Of a stretch of DNA of 64,000 nucleotides, positions 35,994 through 45,021 are shown one piece after another. Under the pieces are notes generated by a model. It saw nothing but the letters and a program-made list of their open reading frames with translations. It searched no databases and had not been told where the DNA came from. The stretch is taken from NCBI RefSeq assembly GCF_000429045.1, contig NZ_AUBC01000007.1, positions 62,001 to 126,000 on the forward strand, written 5' to 3'. Positions within the stretch are counted from its first letter, which is position 1, and each line of letters starts with the position of its first letter. A program made the translations under genes and the position numbers. This DNA is from Salinarimonas rosea DSM 21201. Its GTDB lineage: Bacteria > Pseudomonadota > Alphaproteobacteria > Rhizobiales > Beijerinckiaceae.

Positions 35994-36889
35994 AGCCCGA
36001 GCCTCGACCAGAGCGCGCGCTCTTCCAGTGCGGCGAGCGCCGAGCGGGGATCGACGAGGCCGCTCCCCAGCGCGCTCGCCAGCCCCTCGAGCGGCGCCTC
36101 CTGCTGCGGCCCGCGCCGCAGGACCTGGGCGAGGATGCCCGGCCGCGGCGGCTGGACGAGACGCAGCCGCACTTTCTCCCCGAGCTTCTCGCGCATGATC
36201 GTGCGGATCTCGCCGAGACCGTCCACGAGGCCGAGCGCGCGGGCGTCCTCCCCGGCCCAGAAGGCGCCGGAGAACAGCTCCTCCTCCTGCGCCAGGTCGA
36301 GCCTGTCCCCTCGGCGCTCGCGCACGAGATCCTTGAACCCCGTGAAGATCCGCTCCTGGATCGTGCGCAGGCGGGCGACGTCGGCGGGGTCCTCGGGCTC
36401 GAACGGGTCGAGGATCGCCTTGTTCTCGCCGGTCGTGTAGAGCCGCCGCTCGATGCCCCAGCGCCCGATCAGCTCGTGGAAGCCGAAGCCGCCGGAGACG
36501 ACGCCGATCGAGCCGACGATCGAGTTCGGGTCCGCCCAGATCTCGTCAGCCGCGCAGGCGACCATGTAGCCGCCCGACGCCGCCGCGTCCTCGCAGAAGG
36601 CGTAGACGGGCAGCTTCTTCTCCGCCGCCAGCAGCCGGATGCGCCGGAAGATCAGGTGCGACTGCGTGGGCGAGCCGCCCGGCGAGTTGACGAGGAGCGC
36701 CACCGCCTTGGCGCCGGGCATGGAGAAGGCCTTCTCCAGCGCCGAGGCGACGCCCTGGAAGCTCAACCCCTGCCGCAGCCCCACACCGACGCCGATCGCG
36801 CCGGCGAGCCGCACCACCGGCACGAGCGGATGCTCGGCGCGGAAGCGCGGCGAGACGAGGAAGCGCAGGCGTTCGGCGAGGGAGGGCAC
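35990..36889 (-). CDS. sppA: S49-family signal peptide peptidase (SppA type)
   Basis: Serine protease with a Ser-Lys dyad that clears residual signal peptides in the membrane. It is 299 residues, the short SppA form. Catalytic Ser is S105 in DAAASGGYMVA and general-base Lys is K157 in GENKAILDPF, 52 residues apart as expected. VNSPGGSPTQSH forms the oxyanion region. Start GTG at 36889. There is no strong N-terminal signal anchor, only a hydrophobic GVGVGL stretch. It is translationally coupled to the GH13 gene. Confidence 0.93.
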   Translation of the reverse strand: MPSLAERLRFLVSPRFRAEHPLVPVVRLAGAIGVGVGLRQGLSFQGVASALEKAFSMPGAKAVALLVNSPGGSPTQSHLIFRRIRLLAAEKKLPVYAFCEDAAASGGYMVACAADEIWADPNSIVGSIGVVSGGFGFHELIGRWGIERRLYTTGENKAILDPFEPEDPADVARLRTIQERIFTGFKDLVRERRGDRLDLAQEEELFSGAFWAGEDARALGLVDGLGEIRTIMREKLGEKVRLRLVQPPRPGILAQVLRRGPQQEAPLEGLASALGSGLVDPRSALAALEERALWSRLGL

Positions 36890-37073
36890 GGGCGGTCTCC
36901 GGGTCCGGGTGAACGGGCGGGGAAGAGGACGGGATCTCCGGCGCAGTCGCCGGCGCGGCCGCGGGCGAGGCCTCGCGAAAGGTAGGGGTCGCGCCGCGGG
37001 GGGACAAGCGCCGGCGACGCCGCGCGGTTCTCCGGAGGGCCTCGACCGCGGCGGACGGGATGCTTGACACTAG

Positions 37074-37105
37074 GGAAGGACTCGGCCAATCTTCCTTGTA
37101 AGGAA
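37074..37105 (+). promoter_or_regulatory. Promoter and overlapping palindromic operator of the peptide-ABC operon
   Basis: TTGACA (37074-37079), 17-base spacer, TGTAAG (37097-37102). The -10 lies inside the perfect inverted repeat TTCCTT-GT-AAGGAA (37092-37105), and a further GGAAATCTATTCC follows. TTCC/GGAA units also flank the promoter of the iclR gene at 44983-45011, so IclR-family control is a reasonable prediction. Confidence 0.6.
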
Positions 37106-37133
37106 ATCTATTCCACTATAAGGGAGGAACGCC

Positions 37134-38672
37134 ATGAAGCACGCATCCAAGGCCACTCTGCGCTTCGCTGCCCCGCGGCTGCTCGCCGCCCTCGTGGCGG
37201 GGACCGCGCTCGCCGGCCCGGCCTTCGCCGACACGGTCAACGTCGCCATCGTCGGCGAGGCGGACACGTTCGACCCGATGATGTCCACCAAGGACGTGGT
37301 CAGCATCGTCACGCAGCATTTCCTCGAGACGCTCTACACGTTCGACGGCTCCTGGGCGGTGGCGCCGCTGCTCGCCGCCGACATGCCGGAGATCTCCGAC
37401 GACGGCCTGACCTACACGATCGCGCTCCGCGACGGCGTCACCTTCCACGACGGCTCGGCGATGGACTCGGCCGACGTCGTCGCCTCGCTCGAGCGCTGGC
37501 TCGCCGTCGCCTCGCGCGGCAAGGGCGTGGCCGACAAGGTCGAGGCGGTGGAGGCGACGGGGCCGCTCACCGTCGAGATCCGCATGAAGGAGGCCTATGC
37601 GCCGCTCCTGTCGCTGCTCGCCTTCTCCAACTCCGCCGCGGTGATCTACCCGCAGGAGACGATCGCCGAGACTATGACCGACATCGTCGGCACCGGCCCC
37701 TACCGCATCGTCGAGCACGTGCCGGACCAGTACCTCCAGCTCGCCCGCTTCGAGGACTACGCGTCGCGCTCCGAGCCGTCGGACGGCGCCGCGGGCGCGC
37801 GCACGCAGGCGCCCGACGAGATCCGCTTCCTTCCCGTGCCGGATGCGAACACCCGCGTCGAGGGCCTGCTGGCGGGACAGTACCACTTCGCCGACGGCCT
37901 GCCGGCCGAGTCCTACGACCGCATCGAGGGAGCGGAGGGCGTCGAGCCGATGCTGCTGCGCCCGTTCGGCTGGCCGGTCTTCGCGATCAACCACAAGGAC
38001 GGGCTCCTCACCGACCTGACGATCCGCAAGGCGCTTCAAGCCGCGCTGCCCATGGACGACATGCTCTACGCCGCCTTCGGCGACGACAATTTCTTCGTCG
38101 TCGACGGCCCGATGTACCCCGAGGGCTGGGCCTGGCGCAGCGAGGCGGGCACGGAGCTCTACAACCAGAACGACCAGGAGAAGGCGGCGGACCTGCTGGT
38201 GGAGGCGGGCTACGACGGCACGCCGCTGCGCATCCTCACCTCGCGCCAGTACGAGTTCCACTTCAAGATGGCCGAGGTCGCCAAGATGGCGCTCGAGGCC
38301 GCGGGCTTCACGGTCGAGATGAACGTGGTCGACTGGGCGACGCTCGGCCAGCAGCGCAACGACCCCGCCCTGTGGGACATCTACATCACCCATTCGCCCT
38401 TCCTGCCGGAGCCCGCGCTGACCGACCTCTACGCGCCGACGTCGCGGCTCGGCTGGTCGGAGCCGGAGAAGGACGCGATCCTCGCCCGCTTCACCACCGA
38501 GACCGACGAGGAGACCCGCCGGGAGCTGTTCGGGCAGCTCCAGGAGAAGCTCTACGAGGACGTCGGCTTCATCAAGATCGGCGGCTTCAACGCGCTGATG
38601 GGCCACGCCGCCGGGCTCGAGGGCGTCACCGCGACGCCGTGGCCGTTCTTCTGGAACGTGACGCTCGACTGA
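37134..38672 (+). CDS. Peptide/opine-type ABC transporter substrate-binding protein
   Basis: Periplasmic receptor of the SBP family 5 (DppA/OppA-like), 512 residues. The signal peptide is cleaved near residue 32 (AFADTVNV). Family features: VGEADTFDPMMSTKD, LTYTIALRDGVTFHDGS, GTGPYRI and a conserved C-terminal lobe. The ribosome site GGGAGGA lies 7 bases before the ATG. It leads an operon of two permeases, an amidohydrolase, two ATPases and a RidA protein, so the ligand is probably the substrate of that amidohydrolase. Confidence 0.94.
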   Translation: MKHASKATLRFAAPRLLAALVAGTALAGPAFADTVNVAIVGEADTFDPMMSTKDVVSIVTQHFLETLYTFDGSWAVAPLLAADMPEISDDGLTYTIALRDGVTFHDGSAMDSADVVASLERWLAVASRGKGVADKVEAVEATGPLTVEIRMKEAYAPLLSLLAFSNSAAVIYPQETIAETMTDIVGTGPYRIVEHVPDQYLQLARFEDYASRSEPSDGAAGARTQAPDEIRFLPVPDANTRVEGLLAGQYHFADGLPAESYDRIEGAEGVEPMLLRPFGWPVFAINHKDGLLTDLTIRKALQAALPMDDMLYAAFGDDNFFVVDGPMYPEGWAWRSEAGTELYNQNDQEKAADLLVEAGYDGTPLRILTSRQYEFHFKMAEVAKMALEAAGFTVEMNVVDWATLGQQRNDPALWDIYITHSPFLPEPALTDLYAPTSRLGWSEPEKDAILARFTTETDEETRRELFGQLQEKLYEDVGFIKIGGFNALMGHAAGLEGVTATPWPFFWNVTLD

Positions 38673-38682
38673 ACGCCCTGCG

Positions 38683-38713
38683 CGCGACGGCCGGCTCCGA
38701 GCCGGCCGTCGCG
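38683..38713 (+). promoter_or_regulatory. Perfect 14-bp hairpin between the SBP and permease genes
   Basis: CGCGACGGCCGGCT (38683-38696), loop CCG, AGCCGGCCGTCGCG (38700-38713): a perfect 14-base-pair stem in the 64-base gap after the binding-protein gene. No T-tract follows. Such stems commonly protect the 3' end of upstream SBP mRNA or partly terminate, giving more binding protein than permease. Confidence 0.65.
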
Positions 38714-38736
38714 ACCCACCCACGCGAGCGGCTCGC

Positions 38737-39678
38737 ATGACCTCCTATCTCGTCCGGCGGATCGTCGGCATGGTCGTCGTCATCCTCCTGGTGCTGACGA
38801 TCGCCTTCGTCATCGTGCGGCTCGCCCCGGGCGACCCGGCGGCGCTCATGCTCGGGCCGGAGGCCACCCCGCAGGACGCCGTGGAGCTGCGGGCGCGGCT
38901 CGGGCTCGACCGCCCGATCCTGGTCCAGTACCTCACCTTCGCCGGCAACGCGCTGCGCGGGGATCTCGGCACCTCGATCTTCTTCAATCGCCCGGTGACC
39001 GAGGTCCTGGCGGGCCGGGCCGAGCCGACGATCTTCCTCGCCCTGATGTCGCTCGCGATCGCCCTCGTCATCGCCACCCCCATCGGCATCTGGGCCGCCT
39101 ACCGGCGCGGATCCTGGCTCGACCAGGGGGCGATCTCGACGGCGATGCTCGCCGCCTCGGTGCCGAGCTTCTGGACGGGGCTGATGCTCCAGCGCTGGCT
39201 CGCCACCGAGCTCGGCTGGTTCCCCGCCGCCGGCTACGGCGGGCCGGACGCCGACTTCCTCGAGCGCATGCGCCACTTGATCCTGCCTGCGATCGTGCTC
39301 GGCATCGTCAATTCCGCGCTGATCCTGCGCTTCACCCGCGCCTCGATGCTCGACATCCTCGGCGAGGACTACATCCGCACGGCGCGCTCGAAGGGCATGC
39401 CGGAGAGGCGCGTGGTGCTGCGCCATGCGCTCAAGAACGCCGCGATCCCGATCATCACCATCGTCGGCCTCACCTTCGCGCTCCTCGTCTCGGGCGCCGT
39501 CGTGACCGAGCGGGTGTTCAACATCCCGGGGCTCGGCAACCTCGTCGTCTCGGCGGTGCTGCGGCGGGACTACCCCGTGATCCAGGGCACGCTGATCGTG
39601 GTGGCGAGCCTCTACGTCCTCATCAACCTCCTGACCGACCTGCTCTACCTCGTGGTCGACAAGCGCGTGAGGTACTGA
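38737..39678 (+). CDS. dppB: Peptide-type ABC transporter permease (DppB-like)
   Basis: Inner-membrane permease of 313 residues with six predicted helices. The N-terminal hydrophobic helix after SYLVRRIVG and the GDLGTSIFFNRPV segment are typical of DppB/OppB; the EAA coupling loop is IRTARSKGMPERRVVLRHALKNA. It pairs with the permease starting 5 bases later. Confidence 0.95.
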   Translation: MTSYLVRRIVGMVVVILLVLTIAFVIVRLAPGDPAALMLGPEATPQDAVELRARLGLDRPILVQYLTFAGNALRGDLGTSIFFNRPVTEVLAGRAEPTIFLALMSLAIALVIATPIGIWAAYRRGSWLDQGAISTAMLAASVPSFWTGLMLQRWLATELGWFPAAGYGGPDADFLERMRHLILPAIVLGIVNSALILRFTRASMLDILGEDYIRTARSKGMPERRVVLRHALKNAAIPIITIVGLTFALLVSGAVVTERVFNIPGLGNLVVSAVLRRDYPVIQGTLIVVASLYVLINLLTDLLYLVVDKRVRY

Positions 39679-39682
39679 CGCC

Positions 39683-40540
39683 ATGGCCGCCGGCGCCCTC
39701 TCGCGCGAGCCGCGCTTCCTCGAGCTCCTGTTCGCCCGGCGCTCCGTCGCCGTCGCGCTCGGGGTGTTCGTCGTCGTGCTCGTCGCCTGCGTCCTCGCCG
39801 ACGTCGTCGCGCCCGCCGATCCGGCGCGGATGTCGGTGCGCGCCCGCCTGACGCCGCCGGGCGACGCCTACTGGCTCGGCGCGGATGCGTTCGGGCGCGA
39901 CGTGCTCTCGCGCCTCCTCCACGCCGGGCGCGTGTCGCTCACGATCGGGCTCGGCGTCGCGCTGATCTCCTCGGCGATCGGCATCGTGATCGGCCTCCTC
40001 GCCGGCTTCTACCGGCGGCTCGACGGCGCCCTCTCGCGCCTGATCGACGCGATGATGGCCTTCCCCGACATCCTGCTCGCGATCGCGCTCGTCTCGATCC
40101 TGGGCGGCTCGATCGTCAACGTCGTGGCGGCGCTGTCGATCGTCTATGCGCCGCGGATCGCGCGCATCGTGCGCGCCTCGACCCTCGTCGTGCGCGAGCT
40201 GCCCTACGTCGAGGCCGCCCGCGCGCTCGGCTCCTCGACGCGCACGATCATGACGACGCACGTCCTGCGCAACATCGTCTCGCCGATCGTGGTGCAGAGC
40301 ACCTTCATCTTCGCCTATGCCATGCTGGCGGAGGCGGGGCTGTCCTTCCTCGGCGTCGGCGTCGACCCCGCGACACCGACCTGGGGGACGATGATCGCCG
40401 AGGGGCGCCAGTACATCGACCAGGCCTCGTTCCTCATCCTGTTTCCCGGCATCGCGATCTCGGTCTCGGTCCTGTCGCTGCAGATCATCGGCGACGGGCT
40501 GCGCGACGCCATGGACCCACGACTCGCAAAGGACCTCTGA
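39683..40540 (+). CDS. dppC: Peptide-type ABC transporter permease (DppC-like)
   Basis: Second inner-membrane permease, 285 residues with six predicted helices. DppC features: AYWLGADAFGRDVLSRLLH, the EAA loop YVEAARALGSSTRTIMTTHVL, and AEAGLSFLGVGVDPATPTWG near the C-terminus. Directly followed by the amidohydrolase gene, whose insertion among transporter genes links import to hydrolysis. Confidence 0.95.
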   Translation: MAAGALSREPRFLELLFARRSVAVALGVFVVVLVACVLADVVAPADPARMSVRARLTPPGDAYWLGADAFGRDVLSRLLHAGRVSLTIGLGVALISSAIGIVIGLLAGFYRRLDGALSRLIDAMMAFPDILLAIALVSILGGSIVNVVAALSIVYAPRIARIVRASTLVVRELPYVEAARALGSSTRTIMTTHVLRNIVSPIVVQSTFIFAYAMLAEAGLSFLGVGVDPATPTWGTMIAEGRQYIDQASFLILFPGIAISVSVLSLQIIGDGLRDAMDPRLAKDL

Positions 40541-40541
40541 C

Positions 40542-41672
40542 GTGGCTCTGACGCTGACCAACTTCACTCCCGTCGGGCTCGGGAGCACGCCCGCCACGAT
40601 CCACGTCGGCGACGACGGCCGCGTCGTGGCGCAGGCGCCCGTGGGCGCGCGCGTCGTCGATTGCGGCGGGCGCTATCTCTCGCCGGGCTGGTGCGACCTG
40701 CACGTCCACGTCTGGCACGGCGGCACCGACATCTCGATCCGCGCCGCCGAGGCCGGGCGCGCCACCGGCGTGACGGCCATGGCCGACGCCGGATCGGCGG
40801 GCGAGGCGAGCTTCCACGGCCTGCGCGAGTACGTCATCGACCCCGCCGCCGAGACGGTGCGCGCCTTCCTGAACATCGGCTCGATCGGGCTCGTCGCCTG
40901 CAACCGCGTGCCCGAGCTCATCGACATGCGCTCGATCGACATCGACCGCACGCTCGCCGTGGTCGAGGCCAACCGCGACGTGATCTGCGGCATCAAGGTG
41001 CGCGCGTCGGGCGTCATCGTCGGCGCCTGGGGCATCACGCCCGCCAAGATCGCCAAGCGGGTCGCCGAGATCGCCGGGCTGCCGCTGATGGTCCACGTCG
41101 GCGAGCCGCCACCCCTGATCGACGAGGTCTTCGACATCCTGGGGCCCGGCGACATCGTCACCCATTGCTTCAACGGAAAGAAGGCGGGCTCGATCTCCGA
41201 CACGCAGGCCCTGTTCGACCAGGCGGTGCGCCTCGCCGGCGAGGGCGTCGTCATGGACGTGGGCCACGGGGTCGCCTCCTTCGACTTCGCCACCGCCCGC
41301 CGCGCGATCGAGCGCGGCTTCCTGCCCGACACGATCTCGACGGACCTGCACCTGCGCAACATCGCCGGGCCGGTGCACGACCTCGCGCTGACCGCCTCGA
41401 AGCTGCTCGCGGTCGGCATGGGCTTCGAGGCCTGCATCGCCGCGATCACCGCGCGCCCGCGGGGCATCCTGAAGATCGCCGAGGCCGACGCGGCGGCGCC
41501 GGGCGCGCGGGCCGACTTCACCGTCTTCGGGCTCGAGGAGAGCGGCGAGGTCGCCGTCGACAGCATGGGCGCGACCCTCGTGCTCGAGCGCGTCCTCGCG
41601 CCCGCGCTGACCGTGATCGGCGCCTCCCTTGAGCCGGCGGCGCGGCGGCGGGCGCCGGCGGGGACGTCATGA
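40542..41672 (+). CDS. COG3964-type amidohydrolase/deacetylase
   Basis: Metal-dependent hydrolase of the amidohydrolase superfamily, 376 residues. A full binuclear metal site is visible: H54 and H56 (DLHVHVWHGG), bridging K152 (GIKVRASG), H185 (MVHVGEPP), H208 (IVTHCFNGK) and D268 (STDLHLRN). The group is often mislabelled dihydroorotase; characterised members hydrolyse acetyl esters such as acetyl-(R)-mandelate (recall). The start is a GTG at 40542 just after dppC with an AAGGA site. Its C-terminus overlaps the ATPase gene by 4 bases (ATGA). Predicted to deacylate the imported compound. Confidence 0.9.
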   Translation: MALTLTNFTPVGLGSTPATIHVGDDGRVVAQAPVGARVVDCGGRYLSPGWCDLHVHVWHGGTDISIRAAEAGRATGVTAMADAGSAGEASFHGLREYVIDPAAETVRAFLNIGSIGLVACNRVPELIDMRSIDIDRTLAVVEANRDVICGIKVRASGVIVGAWGITPAKIAKRVAEIAGLPLMVHVGEPPPLIDEVFDILGPGDIVTHCFNGKKAGSISDTQALFDQAVRLAGEGVVMDVGHGVASFDFATARRAIERGFLPDTISTDLHLRNIAGPVHDLALTASKLLAVGMGFEACIAAITARPRGILKIAEADAAAPGARADFTVFGLEESGEVAVDSMGATLVLERVLAPALTVIGASLEPAARRRAPAGTS

Positions 41673-42691
41673 GCGCGACGGCGGCGAGCGAGCCCGTTCT
41701 CGAGATCGAGGGACTGCGGGTGGCGTTCCGCGCCAGGCGCAGCGCGGTCACGGCCTTGCGCGACGTCGGCGTCGCGCTCGGCGCGGGCCGCACCCTCGCG
41801 CTCGTCGGCGAATCGGGCTCGGGCAAGTCCGTGACCTCGCTCTCGGTGATGGGGCTCCTGCCGCGCAACGGCGCGGTCGAGGCCGGCCGCATCCTCTACC
41901 GGCGCCGCGACGGGACGCGGGTCGATCTCGCCCGGCTCGACGAGACGCGCTTTCGCGCGATCCGCGGGCGCGAGATCGCGATGATCTTCCAGGAGCCGAT
42001 GTCGTCGCTCAACCCGCTCTTCACCGTGGGGGACCAGATCGGCGAGATGCTGCTCCTGCACACGGATCTCGACGCGCGCGCCCGGCGCCGCCGGGTGATC
42101 GAGATGCTGGAGCTCGTCGAGATCCCGGCCGCCGCCTCGCGCATGAACGCCTACCCGCACGAGCTCTCCGGCGGCATGCGCCAGCGGGTGATGATCGCGC
42201 TCGCGCTCGTGTGCGAGCCCGCGCTGCTCATCGCCGACGAGCCGACGACGGCGCTCGACGTCACGATCCAGGCGCAGATCCTCGACCTGATGCGCCGGCT
42301 CCAGCGCGAGCTGCGGATGGCGATCCTGTTCATCACCCACGACATGGGCGTGGTCGCCGAGATGGCCGACGACGTGGCGGTGATGTACGCGGGCGCCGTC
42401 GTCGAGGCCGCGCCGGTGGCGACGCTGTTCGCCCGCCCGAGCCACCCCTACACGCGCGGGCTCCTCGCCACGATTCCCCGGCCGGGCCGCCCGCGCGGCG
42501 AGCGTCTCGTGCCGATCCCGGGGAGCGTGCCCGCGCTTTCGGCGATGCCGCCCGGCTGCGCCTTCGCCCCGCGCTGCCCGATCGCCGTCGAGGCCTGCCG
42601 CGAGCCCGTGGCCCTCGCGCCGCTCGAGGGCGACCACCGCGTCGCCTGCCACCTGGCGCACGCGCACGAGACGGTGGCCGCCCATGGCTGA
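41669..42691 (+). CDS. dppD: Peptide-type ABC transporter ATP-binding protein (DppD-like)
   Basis: First ATPase of the importer, 340 residues. Walker A GESGSGKS at 47-54, the Q-loop in [14 protein letters not shown], signature LSGGMRQR, Walker [15 protein letters not shown], and the oligopeptide-family C-terminal region with [14 protein letters not shown] (four-Cys-like oligo_HPY domain). Overlaps the amidohydrolase stop and the next ATPase start. Confidence 0.95.
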   Translation: MSATAASEPVLEIEGLRVAFRARRSAVTALRDVGVALGAGRTLALVGESGSGKSVTSLSVMGLLPRNGAVEAGRILYRRRDGTRVDLARLDETRFRAIRGREIAMIFQEPMSSLNPLFTVGDQIGEMLLLHTDLDARARRRRVIEMLELVEIPAAASRMNAYPHELSGGMRQRVMIALALVCEPALLIADEPTTALDVTIQAQILDLMRRLQRELRMAILFITHDMGVVAEMADDVAVMYAGAVVEAAPVATLFARPSHPYTRGLLATIPRPGRPRGERLVPIPGSVPALSAMPPGCAFAPRCPIAVEACREPVALAPLEGDHRVACHLAHAHETVAAHG

Positions 42692-43649
42692 GCCGCTTCT
42701 CCAGATCCGCGACCTGACGAAGACCTTCGTCACCCCGCGCGGCACCGTGCGTGCGGTCGACCGGGTGAGCTTCGACATCCCGCGCGGCTCGATCACCGGG
42801 CTCGTCGGCGAGAGCGGATCGGGCAAGACCACGCTCGGACGCACGCTCTTGCGCCTCGTCGAGCCGACCTCCGGCCACACCATCTTCGACGGGACGGACC
42901 TGAACGCGCTCGACGCGGCGGGCATGCGCCGCATGCGCCGGCGCATGCAGATCATCTTCCAGGACCCGGTCTCCTCGCTCAACCCGCGCCTGACGGTCGG
43001 TGCGATCGTGGCCGAAGGCCTCGTCGCCCACGGCATCGGCACGGCCCGCGAGCGGCGCGAGCGGGTGGCGGCGCTGCTCGAGGAGGTGGGGCTCTCGCCC
43101 GACCACATGAGCCGCTTCCCGCACGAGTTCTCCGGCGGGCAGCGCCAGCGCATCGGCATCGCCCGGGCGCTGGCGCTGGAGCCCGACTTCATCGTCGCCG
43201 ACGAGAGCGTGTCGGCGCTCGACGTGTCGATCCAGGCCCAGGTGCTCAACCTGCTCCTCGACCTGCGCGCACGGCGCGACCTCACCATGCTCTTCATCGC
43301 CCACGACCTCTCGGTCGTGGAATACCTCTGCGATCAGACCGTGGTGATGTATCTCGGCCGGGTCGTCGAGGTCGGCCCCTCGCGGGATCTCTATACCGCG
43401 CCGGCGCATCCCTACACCCGCGCGCTCGTCTCGGCGATCCCGGTCCCCGAGCCCGGCGGCGCCGGTGCGCGCACGATCCTGCGCGGCGACATCCCGAGCC
43501 CGCTCTCGCCCCCGTCCGGCTGCGTCTTCCGCACGCGCTGCCCGATCGCCGCGGACGTCTGCGCCGAGGACCCGCCGGTCGCCGTCCGCGCCGGCCCCGA
43601 CCACATCGCCTACTGCAAGAAGATCGAGGCCGCGCATGATCTCGTATGA
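42684..43649 (+). CDS. dppF: Peptide-type ABC transporter ATP-binding protein (DppF-like)
   Basis: Second ATPase, 321 residues. Walker A GESGSGKT at 42-49, [15 protein letters not shown]-loop, [15 protein letters not shown] signature, Walker [15 protein letters not shown], and the C-terminal [14 protein letters not shown] domain. Its start lies within the last 8 bases of dppD and its end overlaps the RidA gene by 14 bases, so the whole set is one tightly coupled transcript. Confidence 0.95.
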   Translation: MAEPLLQIRDLTKTFVTPRGTVRAVDRVSFDIPRGSITGLVGESGSGKTTLGRTLLRLVEPTSGHTIFDGTDLNALDAAGMRRMRRRMQIIFQDPVSSLNPRLTVGAIVAEGLVAHGIGTARERRERVAALLEEVGLSPDHMSRFPHEFSGGQRQRIGIARALALEPDFIVADESVSALDVSIQAQVLNLLLDLRARRDLTMLFIAHDLSVVEYLCDQTVVMYLGRVVEVGPSRDLYTAPAHPYTRALVSAIPVPEPGGAGARTILRGDIPSPLSPPSGCVFRTRCPIAADVCAEDPPVAVRAGPDHIAYCKKIEAAHDLV

Positions 43650-44148
43650 CGCCAGCACGACGACGCCCGAGACGAGCACGCCCGAGCAGCGGCTCGAGCG
43701 GCTCGGCCTGCGCCTGCCGGAACGGCCGCCGTCGCCGATCGGCGCCTTCTGCAACGTGCGTGTCTCGGGCGGCCTCGCCTGGGTCTCGGGCCAGGGGCCG
43801 GTCGAGGCGTGCGGGCGGCTGCGCACGGGCAAGGTCGGCGCCGACGTCACCCTCCAGGCGGCCTGCGCCGACGCGCGCCTCGTCGCGCTCAACATCCTCG
43901 CCGCGGTTCGCACGCAGCTCGGCAGCCTCGACCGGATCTCCGGGGTGGTGAAGCTCACCGGCCTCGTCAACGCGACGCCCGACTTCGCGGACCATCCCGC
44001 CGTGATCGACGCCGCATCCACCCTGATCGCCGACGTCTTCGGCGTGGGTGGCACGCACGCGCGCACGTCCTACGGCGTCGGCTCGCTGCCCAACCAGATC
44101 ACCGTCGAGATCGACGCCGTGCTCGAGCTTTCGCCGCAGCCCCGATGA
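43636..44148 (+). CDS. RidA-family enamine/imine deaminase
   Basis: Small YjgF/YER057c/UK114-family protein, 170 residues from the ATG at 43636. RidA enzymes hydrolyse reactive enamines and imines released by PLP-dependent lyases to 2-oxo acids and ammonia. The key Arg is R143 in [12 protein letters not shown], aligned with R105 of E. coli RidA. About 35 residues precede the usual fold. It overlaps dppF by 14 bases, so it belongs to the import operon. With a SelA-like PLP enzyme nearby it would be the natural next enzyme. It ends 5 bases from the convergent iclR stop. Confidence 0.9.
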   Translation: MISYDASTTTPETSTPEQRLERLGLRLPERPPSPIGAFCNVRVSGGLAWVSGQGPVEACGRLRTGKVGADVTLQAACADARLVALNILAAVRTQLGSLDRISGVVKLTGLVNATPDFADHPAVIDAASTLIADVFGVGGTHARTSYGVGSLPNQITVEIDAVLELSPQPR

Positions 44149-44153
44149 CGCGC

Positions 44154-44924
44154 TCAGGCCGCCTTGCGCCCCATCGCCCGCTCGACGGCGCGGGCGGCGG
44201 CGCGGACCTCCTCGACGAGCACGTCGCGACGGTCGCGCGCGCGCTGCTCGGAGAGGACGAGCGACATCGTCAGCACGCACGCGCCCGAGACGTCGCGGAT
44301 CGGCGCGGCGATGCAGGCGACCGAGTATTCGGAGTTGCTGATCTGGATCGCGAGATTGTCCTCGAAGTCTCGTCGCGACAGATCGGCGAGCCGCCCGGGG
44401 TCCGTCTCCGCCATGCCGGTCTCGGAGGGGCGCGCGGAGGTGGCGAAGGCGGCGAGCCGCTCGGCCTCCGGCAGGTGCCCGAGCAGCAGGCGTCCCGACG
44501 CCGTCCAGTTCAGCGGCACGCGGGTGCCCACGTCGGAGGTCACGCGGAAATGCCCGCCGCCGTCCGCCATCGCGAGCACCACCATCATGTCGCCGTCGCG
44601 GCCGCAGACCTGCACGGTCTCGCCGGTGCGCTGCGAGAGCCGGTTCATCTCGCGCCGCGCCTCGGCGTAGAGATCCATGTGCGCGCGGTAGACGAGCCCG
44701 TAGCGCATCAGCCGCGGGCCGAGCCAGATCGCCCCGGTCTCGGTGCGCGAGAGCATCTCGCGCTCGACCAGCTCGTCGATCAGCCGATAGATCGTGGAGA
44801 CCGGGGCGCCGGCCGCCTTCGCCAGCTCGTAGGCCGTCATCGCCCGCTTGCGCTCGGTCAGCGCGTCGAGGATCTGCAGGGAGCGGTCGATGCCGCTCGT
44901 GCGCTTGCGAGGTTCGTCGGTCAT
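44154..44924 (-). CDS. IclR-family transcriptional regulator
   Basis: Local regulator of 256 residues: N-terminal winged helix (GIDRSLQILDALTERKRAMTAYE region, recognition part APVSTIYRLIDELVE) and a C-terminal ligand-binding IclR domain (VPLNWTASGRLLLGHL; SEYSVACIAAPIRD). The ATG at 44924 is chosen; longer frames run into the divergent gene. It lies between the RidA gene (convergent) and the SelA-like gene (divergent), so it most likely controls both the import operon and the lyase in response to the substrate. Confidence 0.93.
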   Translation of the reverse strand: MTDEPRKRTSGIDRSLQILDALTERKRAMTAYELAKAAGAPVSTIYRLIDELVEREMLSRTETGAIWLGPRLMRYGLVYRAHMDLYAEARREMNRLSQRTGETVQVCGRDGDMMVVLAMADGGGHFRVTSDVGTRVPLNWTASGRLLLGHLPEAERLAAFATSARPSETGMAETDPGRLADLSRRDFEDNLAIQISNSEYSVACIAAPIRDVSGACVLTMSLVLSEQRARDRRDVLVEEVRAAARAVERAMGRKAA

Positions 44925-44982
44925 GCTGTCGGTCTTGCTCTCCGGGTCGGGTCGTCCGCCGGGATGATCGGGCCCTATTCCC

Positions 44983-45011
44983 TTACTATGGAAAACCATC
45001 CCTCGGCACAA
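44983..45011 (-). promoter_or_regulatory. Candidate iclR promoter with TTCC/GGAA operator-like sequence
   Basis: Minus strand TTGTGC (plus 45006-45011), 17 bases, TAGTAA (44983-44988). The region contains TTCC-N8-GGAA (44978-44993) and shares CTATTCC...ACTAT with the importer promoter (37108-37119 and 44975-44989). The divergent SelA-like gene starts at 45022. Confidence 0.45.
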
Positions 45012-45021
45012 GGATCGCGTC

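Noticed and set aside
37117-37122. TATAAG as -10 box of the importer operon
   Set aside because: It overlaps the ribosome site and is only 12 bases from the ATG; the TTGACA-N17-TGTAAG promoter upstream is better.
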